Shown piece after piece: positions 1 to 11,400 of a stretch of DNA of 64,000 nt. The DNA is from Caprimulgus europaeus (lineage: Eukaryota > Chordata > Aves > Caprimulgiformes > Caprimulgidae). Position 1 is the first letter of the stretch, and the number at the start of each line of letters is the position of its first letter. The notes beneath the pieces are model-generated. The model searched no databases, was not told the DNA's origin, and worked only from the letters and a program-made list of their open reading frames with translations. The stretch covers positions 15,701,165 to 15,765,164 of the forward strand of contig OU015538.1 in NCBI GenBank assembly GCA_907165065.1, written 5' to 3'. The position numbers and the translations under genes are program-made.

Positions 1-370
1 ACGATGGAGACAGTAAAGTTAAAAATGAGCCATAATATTAATGTGGATAGTGAATTAATTGGGTAATTCCATAGGTAGTAAGTAAATTATATCATTTACT
101 GCGGGACGCGGTGCCTCGGAGCTCTCACTGCAGGGTGGTGTGGTGGTGGCACTGGTAGCATCTGCTCCTGGATGGAGCTGGGGGATCGACACAGAGCTGC
201 AGCAGCTGGGGGGTCCCACTGTGTCCGCTCCCCCAGCCTTTGCCTCATCTCCTTTGGTGCTTTTTGGGGTGTCTCTCAGTAGAGGAAATGCCTCTCACTT
301 TGCTCTTTTAGGTGCTCCAGCCCCAAAATACACCCAGAGCGCTGGCTTACAGCTTGTCTAGGGTGCTGCA

Positions 371-570
371 TCCACAGTCCAGGGTGTCTATCTCCTGGTC
401 CTGCAGCTCTCATCCAAGGTGTCTGATCCTTGGTCCTGCAGCCATGGTCCAAGGTGTCTGTCCCCTGGTCCTGCAGTTGTAGTTCAAAGTGTCTGTCCCT
501 TGGTCCTCAGACACGGTCCAAGGTGTCTATCTCCTGGTCCTGCAGCCATGGTCCAAGGTGTCTGTCCCCC
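371..570. repeat. 35-bp minisatellite, about 5.5 copies
   Basis: A block beginning GGTGTCTRTC and containing CTGGTCCTGCAG recurs every 35 bp, with one 34-bp unit. Units start near 383, 418, 453, 488 and 522, and a partial unit ends near 570. The copies differ by several substitutions, so the array is not freshly amplified. Short reading frames across it are products of the repeat and are not considered genes. Confidence 0.85.
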
Positions 571-1108
571 ATTACTGTTGCACACATGAAGGTTTGAGCA
601 AGTTACCAGTATATTTAGAGATGGTCACTTCCCCTGGCTTGGGTGGGCCTCTCAGGAAAGGCTTTCTCACCTTCAGGAGACGTGCAGTACCGTCACACAG
701 TCCTTAGCCATCTCCTGCTGCTGCTGGGTCTGGGGCTGGGACCTGCTGTGGGAGCAGAGGGCAGTGATTTATCCCACAGCAAAGCATTTGCACGTGCGTT
801 GGTTGGGCTGCTGGCTCCCTCCCCACTTCCAACATCCCAGACAGTAAATAGAAAAAAGGAACAATCATCTAAGAGGAAATTGCTAACTAGCCAGTGGCTG
901 ACTGCACAGAACCGTTTCTGCTTCAAACCATCCCATTTTCTGTACCAGTTGCCAGATGAGAGGACGCATACCTCCTCTTATCAACTAGCCACACACGGGC
1001 TCAGCTGAAGGGAGGTTTCTGTAATTGGCCTATTCATCATTCACTGTTTATCTTAAGTTCACATTGTCGTAGGGAACTCCAGAGACATCCTTGATTTAAG
1101 TTAAGAAA

Positions 1109-1665
1109 CTTAATCATTATGATAAAACTGCTGGGGGAGTTGGACTTCATGTTGGAGATGCACGTGGCCATGTGGCACTCTGGCAGCCTGTAGCCACAGC
1201 AGATTATTCACAGCTGACAAAGCTTTTGGAGAGAATAGAAAAAGATAAATTCGTGGTGGCCATTCTGATGGAGCCACTCAGAAAGTTATTACCAACGACA
1301 CTCGCTTCTCCTTGTTCACAGCCCATGAAAAATCCCGAGCTCAGGGGGACGTCTACCTCATTGCTGCTGTTGTGAGTCCCTCGTCAACAGAAGTTATTAA
1401 CAGAGCCAGAGAATTTTATCCAAATGCTGGTTTCATCTTGATAAATAACAATTTCATGTCTCTGTTCTCCTGGATGACTACACAGTTTTATTTCAAACAC
1501 TTAACTTCCTCAGAAATGCTTCCCGGTGCACAAGCCTTAGCTCATCTGCAGAATATGTGCTGAGCAGTTTTTATTTTCACCAGGCTTTGAATATCTGTAA
1601 CACAAAGATCAAACTCATAATCCTGCACTGTCATAAGTCACTTCTCCCAATAAAGAGCTACTTCC
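1109..1665 (+). pseudogene. Frame-broken remnant of an unidentified protein-coding gene (retrocopy or decayed last exon)
   Basis: Two overlapping + strand reading frames join into one protein-like stretch of about 150 residues. The upstream frame (about 1109 to 1270) contains a run like TADYSQLTKLLERIEKDKF. The downstream frame (about 1267 to the TGA at 1561-1563) reads on through VITNDTRFSLFTAHEKSRAQ and REFYPNAGFILINNN. The composition looks like a folded globular protein, not random translation, and the switch near 1267-1270 is what a small indel would produce. An AATAAA at 1649-1654 lies about 90 bp after the stop, consistent with a copied 3' UTR and poly(A) site. No intact start, no clear splice acceptor and no poly(A) tail is visible. 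I do not recognise the family and assign no function. It could be a processed pseudogene, or the decayed last exon of a gene starting before the window. Confidence 0.5.
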
Positions 1666-2007
1666 TACTGGGAGCGCTAAAATGTAATTGAAAGCTGCGT
1701 GTGTGTTGGTGTCACACAGAAAAGCATTTTATTAAAAATAGTTTAAGGGTTGTTAAGATCTGGAGGAATAGTCTAGAGCTCCTCTTTGATGTGTGGGAAA
1801 GGAAATTAAGAAGAGGACAATTTGGGGAGTGAGAGGTTGGCGTCTGTCTCTGCCCTGCAGAAATTCCCTTTGGTGCCCATCACCCAAAGCCACTGTACAG
1901 GTGCTGTTATTGGGTTCCACATTCATGACAGCACACAGGTACTTGGGGCCACGTAGGTGCTCCGTTGGCAGCAGTTAATTGCCTCCCTGATTAGTTAGAA
2001 GCAGGTA

Positions 2008-2425
2008 TGTGGTGGTTTCACTTGGCCAGCACTGGGCTAGCAGCCAAACACAGGCGTTGGCTCACTCCCCCCTCAACCCAGGGGATAGGGGAGAGAACGG
2101 GGGGCAAGGGTAAGGAGACTCGTAGGGTGAGAGAAGAACAATTTAATAATGGAAATAACATAAAACTTAAAGTAATTATATTAAAATAATAAGAAGAATA
2201 GTAATGAAATATGCAAATGAGTGATGCCCAGTGCCATTGCTCACCACCCGCCGTTCCCAGATAACGATCCCGGAGGAGCGACAATCCCGAACTGAAACCA
2301 CAATCCCAGGAGAGCCAGAGCCTGAGCGAAAGCCAGAGAGAGCAAGAGAGGAAGAGCCCCTCATGGATATACTGACCATGGGGGTTAGGATATGGAATAG
2401 CCCCTTGGCAGAGCCAAATGCCAAT
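2008..2425 (-). mobile_element. Endogenous retrovirus LTR fragment (solo, truncated), antisense
   Basis: The + strand carries blocks that recur in passerine ERV LTRs: a CACTGGGCTAGCAGCCAAAC-like block near 2029, GGGGAGAGAACGG near 2088, an AACAATTTAATAATGG block near 2138, a TTGCTCACCACCCGC block near 2238, and a GGATATGGAATAGCCCCTTGG block near 2389. In the usual description of this LTR these run in the opposite direction, so the element lies on the minus strand. TATACTGACCAT near 2369 would be the degenerate TATA region. Similarity ends at about 2425, before the rest of U3, and no internal retroviral genes flank it. Family assignment is from memory. It is an old, inactive, truncated copy. 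Confidence 0.6.
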
Positions 2426-5400
2426 TGAGCTCATTAATTTAAATATTTCTCATGCCCTCCCTTAGATCTTGCACTTGTAGACCGACAAAACACAAAGTCC
2501 TTCAACTTCCAGTGACACAAATGAAAGTGTTGGTATGTTATAAATGTTTTTCTCCTGGAAACCAAACCCCAGCACTGTTCTGGCTACTAAAAAGAAACCA
2601 GCTCTGTCCCAGCTACAAACCAGGACGAGGTAATTTTGTGATGACTGTGTCTGAGGCGCTGGGGGAAGGTAGTGGACGAGGCCAGCCTGGTTCCCTGAGG
2701 AGGTGCAGATGTCATTGTGCGGGTGTGTGGACACTGCAGGATGGCTGGATGCTCGGGGTTTCTCCAGCAGCAGTGACAAACCCTTTGGTGTGGGGAAAGG
2801 TTTCCCTTTGAGGGTCCACAGAGCCCAAATTTCACCATGGCCATGAACTCAACAGCAAGAAACCTGTAGTGAGAAGACAAATTTTGGTAAAAATTGCTGC
2901 ATTGTTGCTGGGATTGTGTGAAGAGAATAACCAGTTGATTATCACTGCTTAGGAAACCTGAAATATTTAATGTTAACATTAAAAATTTCCTGCTGAATCA
3001 GCTCAGTTCAGTATCATTTAGGCTCCTGTGTTATTTTACTCTGTCACCTGACATACGTATTAATGTTGTTTACTTACTAAAGCAAGTAAAGACTGAGCTG
3101 AGATTACTCCTGAATGCAACTAATCAAGAAGGAATCCATTAAATTGAAGAATTTCAACACAGTTAATTTTTCTTGGATTGTCATTAAATCTCCCACTGAT
3201 GGCCCTTGCAATTAATCGCGCTGTGACGCTAGGAGCATCACTTTCCCTCATCCTGTGAGACCACATAGAGTGTCCTGGTGATGGGAGGATGGATGCCCTG
3301 GTCTCTCAAGTGCTGAGGTTTCTGGGGAGACCCTGAGGCTCAGGAGATGGGGGTTTTCCTGGTCCTTTCTCCGTGATGTCTCCATGCAGCCTGAGCTGCT
3401 TGGCACACACACGTGCAGTCAAGCTGTGCACAGCTCCAGGGTCCTTTTGGAAAAAAAAAAAAAAAACAGCTATTTTGAAAATCAATAAAATAAATAAAAT
3501 GAAACACAGTCAGCATGATGGCCCATCTTCTGCCCCAAACAGAAAGAGGCAGTGGAAGGCTCTGCTAGTCTATGGATTTTTGTGGTTCATCAGCTGGTGC
3601 TGCTGTGGGCTGGTCACTGCAGGTAGCTGTACTCCTACCTGGGGCACAGGGTGCCCCCCATGAGCAAAGGGGGTTGGGGCCAATGCTGCCCAGCTGCCCC
3701 TGCCTGGAGAGTACATTGGGGATGGGGTTTGGCGTGGCTGCTGCTGGCCCTGGGCTGTGAAATTGGGATGAAAATCAATAAAAAGGTGGGAAATGGAGCA
3801 GGGAAGAGGGGCCGGTGTGTGCAGGGGAGGTGGGAGCTGTGGGGTCATGGCAGCATCATGTGCAATAACCAGCCCAGTTCCTGTGCCAGGCTGGGCTGTG
3901 TGCCCGCACTGCCGAGGGCTACGGGATCTTCTCCTCCTCCTCCTCGGCTTCCTCTCCGCCTCAGCCATGTGTGATCGCAGATGGGCTGCAAAGGGGGCAC
4001 GGAGGGGAGACGATAAGCATATTGGTGATGATGTGCCGTGGCACGTGCTGCTCACCCACTGCGAGAGCAGGCTGGCTGCTGAGGACCAGGGGCATGGTGC
4101 TGCTGCCATGCTGCCCTGCTTCATCCCACCTGGGCATCACCTGAGCAGCTCCTGGAGGCAGCCACGTCATGAGGGTGCTGCCTGACTGCTGGCAAGCCAG
4201 AGGGTTCCTGGTGGTCCTGGGCTGTGTCTGGTGGTACTGGTAGCTGCTGTGGATTGTCCCAGGAGCTGATGTCCCACCACAACTCAGGACTCTGTCGAAA
4301 CCCAGGTGACTTGGCCATGGCTCCCTTGGGAGGTGCCTGAGCCCCAGTGCACTGACACCTGGACTGGGGTCTCCTGACGTGCACCCTGGGGTTGGTGGGA
4401 GGACTGGGTTACATCCTGTGTGGTGCTGGGCTGCTGGTGCTCTGGCTGGTCCCATCCTGTGCCCTGTGAGCTCATCGCCTCCTGCCCTTGCAGCTGGGCT
4501 GGCTGCACCTCAGCTCTTTCCCTGACTCGGTGAGTCTTTGGGATCACGATGGCACACTCCTGCTGTGTGTTGAGTGTCTGCCCTCACCCTCCACCTGCTA
4601 TACCCATGAGGGTCTGCTGCTGTGGGGCTCAGCTCGCTGTGGCAGCCGGGCTGTGCCCACCCTGTGCCCCACTAAGCCTGTCTGCAGCAGGCTGAGCCCA
4701 GCCCCATGTGCCCTGGGAGCAGTCGGGGCATGCAAAGAGCGTGGGCATTGCATCGTCTCAGCTGACACCTTCCTCTTCCTCCCTCCTTCCTAAGGTTAAG
4801 GTTTGGAGCTCCATCTCCCCCTCATTCTCTCCTATTGCTCTGCTCTCCCCTTGCTATACCTGACAGGGATTTTTTAACCTCCCTCCCTGCCAAAGTGCTT
4901 TCCTTTCTGTTGGATTTTTCTCTCCTCCTTTGCTTTGTTCTTGCTCTCCCTTCCTGGTTCCTCCAGCCCTCTCCTTGCTCTTTCCCTCTCCATGCCACTT
5001 GCCACGATCTTCTCCTCTGGCTGCAGCCCCAGCATCTCCCCCTCTCCCTGGCTCGGCAGCAGGAGGGGGCTGCAGCCCCTGGGAAGGGGGATGCACCCCA
5101 ATAGTGCAGCCCCTGTCCTGAGCCAGGCTGCCTGGACATGGGTCTGCACCCCAGGTCTGGCCCTGGCAAGGGGACATTCCCAGGAGGACCTGCTTAACTT
5201 TGCCATCAGCTACGGTGATTGGTTTCTGCCTTTTTACATTTTTTTTCTGGTCCTGTGAGAAACTGCTCGCTAAAGAAAACACATTTTTCTTGCTTACTGG
5301 GAGTTCCTGTTTGTCATTTTTATAAATCAGTGTTTATTGGCCTAATTATTGTAAATGCAGAGCCCAATAAAGGTGACTGTGATTGCAATATCTGATAATG

Positions 5401-8400
5401 AATTTTATAACAAACCTGCTGAGCCTGAAAGCTGCCAGCAGGAAAGACATTATGTCAGGTTAATGACAGAGAGGAGAAATCTTTCCTACTAAGCTTTTTT
5501 CCAAAGGATGGCTGGTGGAGGCTGCTGGGCTCAAGCACCTCAGGCTGGTGGGGTCTGGCCCTCCAACGCTGCACCCCAAAGCTTTTGGGGCTCTTTCACT
5601 GCTTCCCCAGCCTTGCCCTGGTGGGGGGATGCTTTGGGTATCTGGATGGAGGGCTGTGAGCAGGCTCGGCTCCTGCCAGGCTCAGGCCCTGGGGGTGCAG
5701 ACATCGGGCAGTGGCACCCGGAGGTGTTTCCCCATCTGACTTCATCCCACCATGCACACGCTGAACGCGGGGCACAGGGGAAGCAGCTTAAATGGCACCT
5801 AAAGCTAGCTCAACTCCAGGGCTGTAAATAGATTAATTTAAAAATCAATTGGGCTCTGCAGGGGGAGGTTTTTCCATCAGAGCTGCTGGTGTCTGCTCTA
5901 ACCTCAAGCCTTTATGTGTGCTCTGGAGAGGACAGATCCCCTCCATGCCTCCAGCTCAGCCTGCTGGGAGGGGAGCAGCCTCCTGCCCACACTTGGCCAT
6001 GAGTGGGGCTGTCCCGCTGTCACCATCACCTCCTCCTGCCCGTGGTGTCTGCTGAGATGGTGCAGCTGAGGAGTGGTTTTGCTGGGGAAAGCGATGCTGC
6101 TCCTGTGAGGTGCTGGTGTGGTGAGGCTGAGGGGGATTTATGGGCTCCTTGTGGGGTGCAACAGCCGGTGTGATGCTGTTACCACATACATGGCGTTGCA
6201 AGTGCTGCAGACCTACCTGGTGCTCGAGCCAGGGTGAGGAACCTGGGGCTCAGGCTGCTGCGTGCTGCCTGCCCTTGGCTCCAAACGCTGCCTGACCGTG
6301 CTGGCCCCAGGCTCTTGCTTTGCCTTGGTCCTTCTCAATGCTTGTGATGGTCCCGGACAGAGTCAATGTCAGCTGCCCATGTGTCTGCTCCCTGGGCATG
6401 GCTCTTTCCCAGAGTCTGGACCTGGATCTGCATTTCAAAGCTGCAAGTGTTGGGCTCTGGGCTTTCAGTCAATGCATGGCAGCTGTCAGCTCTGCCTAGC
6501 CCAGGTCTGCACTGCTCAAGGTCCCTCTGATCTGAGAGCTGGCTCTGTCCTGCTGCAGGAACTGGGGTGACTTTCTAGACCTGGATCAGACCCAGAGTGT
6601 GGCCTCACAGAGCTTCGAAACCTGGGCTTGGAGGGTTTGATTTAGTTCACTCACCAGCAGCAGGAATTGAGTGCAAAAGGGACAATAAAGACGAGAACAG
6701 GTTTTCTCTTCAATAATGCAGAGAAACACGGGGTGGGGAGGAGGAACAATGTGATTTACACTTTTACCCCCATGTTGTTTGCTGTCTGTTGCCTGTGTAC
6801 CCCAGCTGTGTCTCGGGGGGCCGCAGGAATTGCCTGCCCACTGCAATGTGTGGATGCCCAGACTGAGCCTTCCCCTCAAAAATACCCCGTTAGCAAGGGG
6901 CTGGAGCTGCTTTTTAAATGTTTTTTTGTTTCTGGTTTTTTTTTTTTTGTATCTTTAATATTTGGTTGGCAGCTGCTGTGTTTGACACTACTCAATGTGA
7001 GAGCAAATTGGATTAACTCAAACATATTTACTGGGATAAGCAGGGAAAAAAACCGAACATATGCAGGGGTTGTTTGCAGAAACCAGTGTCTGCAGAAGGT
7101 GGCTGAGTCCCTTGAGGTGCTCTTGGTACATGGGGCAGGGCAAAACCCTGGCCTTGCTCAGAGGCTGGGCTGGAACAAGAGAATTAGGGGGGCTGGGGGG
7201 CCATAGACCCAGCACCAGGTGCCCCCACAGCCCTTCCCCAGCAGAATCTCCCTGGCATCAGTGTGACCCAGTGATTTATTGGTGTTACCTGCCATGCACA
7301 CAGGAATGCTTGTCTTCAGCAGGTAACGCTTTCAATAGTGCAGTCAATAAGAAGGGGACATGGATACCTCAGGAATATTTGCAGTGACATTTTGGGGGTG
7401 GTTTCTGTCTGGATCAATGAGTCCCAAGCACTGTGTGTTAATCACACTGCAAACAAAGCCAGTGGTGGTTTGATGTTCCTGCACTGGCCATAAATGAGCA
7501 ATATGACTTCTCTGCACCTGGAAATGACCCTCCCTTGCCTAAGAGGGGACAAGGGGACAGGAGAGATGCAGACAGAAGTCCTTGCTGCTGGAGGCAAAAA
7601 TCTGGAGGCAGAAGGCTGGTGTCCATGGTTTCCCATGCCTGATGCTCAGCTAGGTGCCAAGAGCATTGCCAGGGCAATATCCTGCCCTGCTCAGCCCACA
7701 GAGCACTATTATTTCATTAATCTCATGTCATCTCCTCCCCAGATGATCCAGCTGCAATATTGCAGCAACAACTTTTTGCTGCTCCCTGAGGAGGAGCAGT
7801 CTTCAGAGGCCAGGAGAGCTCTTCCCTCTACTTCCCTGCTCACAGTGGGCTGTGATCCCTAAAGCTGCCAGAAGGTTTGCAAAGTCTTTGATTCCTTCTA
7901 ACTCTTACAGTCAGGGATGCATAAGAAGCAGCTCACGCAAAAAAACAACCGGTTATTATTATCATCAAACCCTTCAAAATCCCAGGGCAATATAGCAAGG
8001 TCTAGATGAAGAAGTCACGTCCCATCCCAGACAGGAAAATGTCACATCACATCGGCCGATGCCGGCAGATGCTGTCAAGCAAGTGGTGTTGCGGATCATT
8101 CCCCATTCTCTTTGTGTACCCGGCTTCCTCGGATGCTCGGCTTGCTGCTCCCCGAGTTCCTACCCAGACTGCGTCCTCCTCCCTCTTCTTGTGTACCCCA
8201 GTGTTGTGGTCCCTCTGGCTGTTGTCCAGGGGGGAGCATTCATGGGGTGTTGATTTGTGGAGCCTCATTAGCTGCAGATAAATGAGGAGTCAGGTGAATT
8301 CTTCTTCCGATTCCTAAAATACCATTTTAATGCATAATATATGTCCGGGGGTAAATCTCTGTTTCTATTTAAATGTGGAGAAGAGTGTGCTGCTGAATTT

Positions 8401-11400
8401 TAAGTACGATATCACAGAAAACAATGACTGTGCTGAGTGAATGACATGTCTAATGAATATAGTGAGGGGAGCAGGGCTGGCATCTCCCCTCGCTCGTGCT
8501 GCTGCAGCCTCCATTAGCTGCGCGGGGGATTTTTTTCCCAAGCATAGTAGTGACAAATTATACGATCAATACAGAGGCTGATCCGTGGTCTAATCTTGCT
8601 TAGCCCTGGTAAGCCTTGGATTGATCCAGATCTAATCTTCCTTATCCTGGACAAACCCAGGAGCAGATCCAGATCCTAAGGTAACTCATCCAGTGCAAAT
8701 CCAGAATCGTTCTATCGATGAGCTGGTGTGGTTGCTCCGGTTTTGCCTGGCTGCGGAGGGGTTTCTCGGCGTTACCTGCCCCCCGGTGTGTAACGCAATT
8801 AGAGCGGTCATCTTGATTAACTGGGGACAGGGAGCACCTGGTGTCTCTGGCTGCAGGAGCAATGGGGCTTCCTACGTAAAACTGGCACAATGGAGGGAGG
8901 AGGTTCGGTGCTGGCTGGGAATCAAAGCACCCTCCGTTTGCGTTTCACCTGAGCTGCCAGAGCTTTTCCCTGCTGTTGAAGGTGGTCATGGAGCCACAGG
9001 TGCCTGCAGAAGGTGCAGTCCATGTAGATGAAGCTCCTGCTCCCACCTAGAGCACTCCTTGGTCTCCTCTCACATCCTGTAGGTCTCCTGAATCTCCACC
9101 CATGGCTTTAGTGAGCAGGAGGGTCTTGGCATCCCATGGTCCACTTACTTTGCTGCATTACCCTGGAAAAGCTGGTCCCTGCAGCCCACCAGCCCTGTGT
9201 GCAGCCCAGGTCAGTGGGCTCCAGCACACATGGGGCTGCTGGTCCTGTGAGTCAAGGGGCTTCTGCTCCAGGGTCTTCCTGCACCTCTGACTACTTAAGT
9301 AAATTAAAAAAAAAAAAAAAAAAGAAAAAAAAGAAAAAAAGCAATTACCTTCTGGGGTGGAATTTCTCCAGCCTTTACTCAGCCCACTGGGGAATTTGTC
9401 AGGAACGTGGACTGCAGGTTTATTCAGGTATTTCTGAATAGCACAGGAAAAACAGCATGTCTTGCAGCTTAATGTTTTTTCTGATGTCTTTCTTTGCTCT
9501 CAAGTTTTTTTAAAAAATACTAGACCCCCAAAAAATCTCTCTTCAAAATGTAAAACTTGCCCTTAGCTTAATTCAGTGGAGACTCGAGCAGCTGCTCTTG
9601 CATCTCAGAGAAAAGAGGCCTCATGCTATTAACATGTCTAAAGAAATTGGATGTAGAAATATGAAGGTCCCCTGTCTTTCAAGAGCTGCACTCTGTGACT
9701 CCAGCTCCTGGCTTCTGCACACGTGGTACAGCACTGAGGGATGGAGAGATGTTACAAGAGCTGACCCTGCTGCGCTTAAAGGACCCTCAAGGAGAGGGTC
9801 CCCAAGCCTGGAGGAGGGGGTGAAGGGCTCTCTCCCAGTCTACAGCTTTTACAGCCCCATGCAGGTGCATTGTCAGAGCCTGGGCTTAAGTGCTGGGGGC
9901 TGAATCCTGGAGGCTTGGTGCCAGAGCTGAGCTACAGCTGGGTCTGCAGCCTGGACCCGTTTTGCAGAGTGCTTTGAACTGAAAAGTGCTTTAGCGGTGT
10001 AAATATAACCTAGAAGGTTCTCAAACACTCCAGAAATGTCCTTTGAGAAAATATGCTGCCTTTCCCCACCTCCCTTCCCTCGAACGGGAAATAATTCCAA
10101 ATTCATCCAAATGTGCTTTTCTAATCAAAGGGGCCACTTTGTACTTCTGAATCCAAGGGGAGGGGATGGGAGCAGGAATAAAACAAAACTCCTTCTCAGG
10201 GCTGCATTTGTGAGATGGATCTCCCGTGGCTAAATCCATCTGTGTTTCTCCTTTGGCGTGAGCAGGAGGATCTTCCCACTGCAGCTGGGCACTTCACTCC
10301 ACAGGCTGAGCTGCTGCACAGGGAGGAGGAGGAGGATGAAACACCGGAGCAGCCCAGGTTTCTATGGCAGTGTGTGTGCAGCAGCCGCTCTCCTTATCTT
10401 TCCAACTTGATCAGAAGAAATTGCTTTTGTCAATTTTAATTTCAGCTGAGCTGAGCAGGATAAACAAAGGGAGGTGCAGGCAAAGCAGATGGTTTGTCAC
10501 GGAGCAGGCAGGAAGACTGTGCAGCTTTTTATAGTGTATAATGGCCTTTCCTTGCATCTAGCTATCCATCACCATATAATTCCCAAAATAAACCGGGCTT
10601 GTGCGATAAATGTGAAATACCCAAATGTTACAGCAGGTCTGGAATAGTCAGTTCACAGAAGTTTTGGCAGTGGTTGGGAGTATCTACACAAGAGCTTTCT
10701 GCTGCTGGTGGTCAGGGTCGGCTCCTTGTCTGGAAACCCCCACGGTGGCTGCTTGTCCCATGGCTGCACAGGGAAGCTCCACTGTGTCCCTGTGAGACTT
10801 TCTTCTGCAGTTTGGCAGATGTGTCACCAATGCTCCTTCTTGGTGTAACCAGGATTAACAAGGGGTTTGTGTCTTATCCCACAGTTCTCCCTTTGAATTA
10901 CACCAGGCAGGGTCACCTCAGACCTCCAGGCCCGGGTCAGGAAGGTGGCTGAAGAAGCAGAGGAAGGAGACATCTCATGGATGGCCCTGCTCTGCATTTC
11001 CATGCCTGCGTGATGGTCTCACACACATGGAGCTCTGTTATCCACACAGGTATTGCTGGGACCGTGAAGATGCAGTGCCAGGTGCCCACAACGACCTCCC
11101 ACCCCATTGCCTACCCTGGCTTGGGTGCTTCCACCACAGAGGACATTTTGGTGATGGACTGTCCCCTCATGCCCTCCAGCTGCATTCAGCTCCTCCTCTC
11201 AGCACAGTCCCATCGCGGCTGCGTGCCAAGTGGCTCTGACACCGCTGCCGTGGCACCGTGTCCCAACCAGCTGGGCAGACGTGATCTTTCCCAGAGCTGG
11301 TGCTCTCGGAGCACGGCGCAGATTGGTGGATATTTGTTTCAATAAGAACCATGCTGGTGTTTGCAAACCCTTTTAAATTGCTCTCAGCAAGCGCTTCTGC

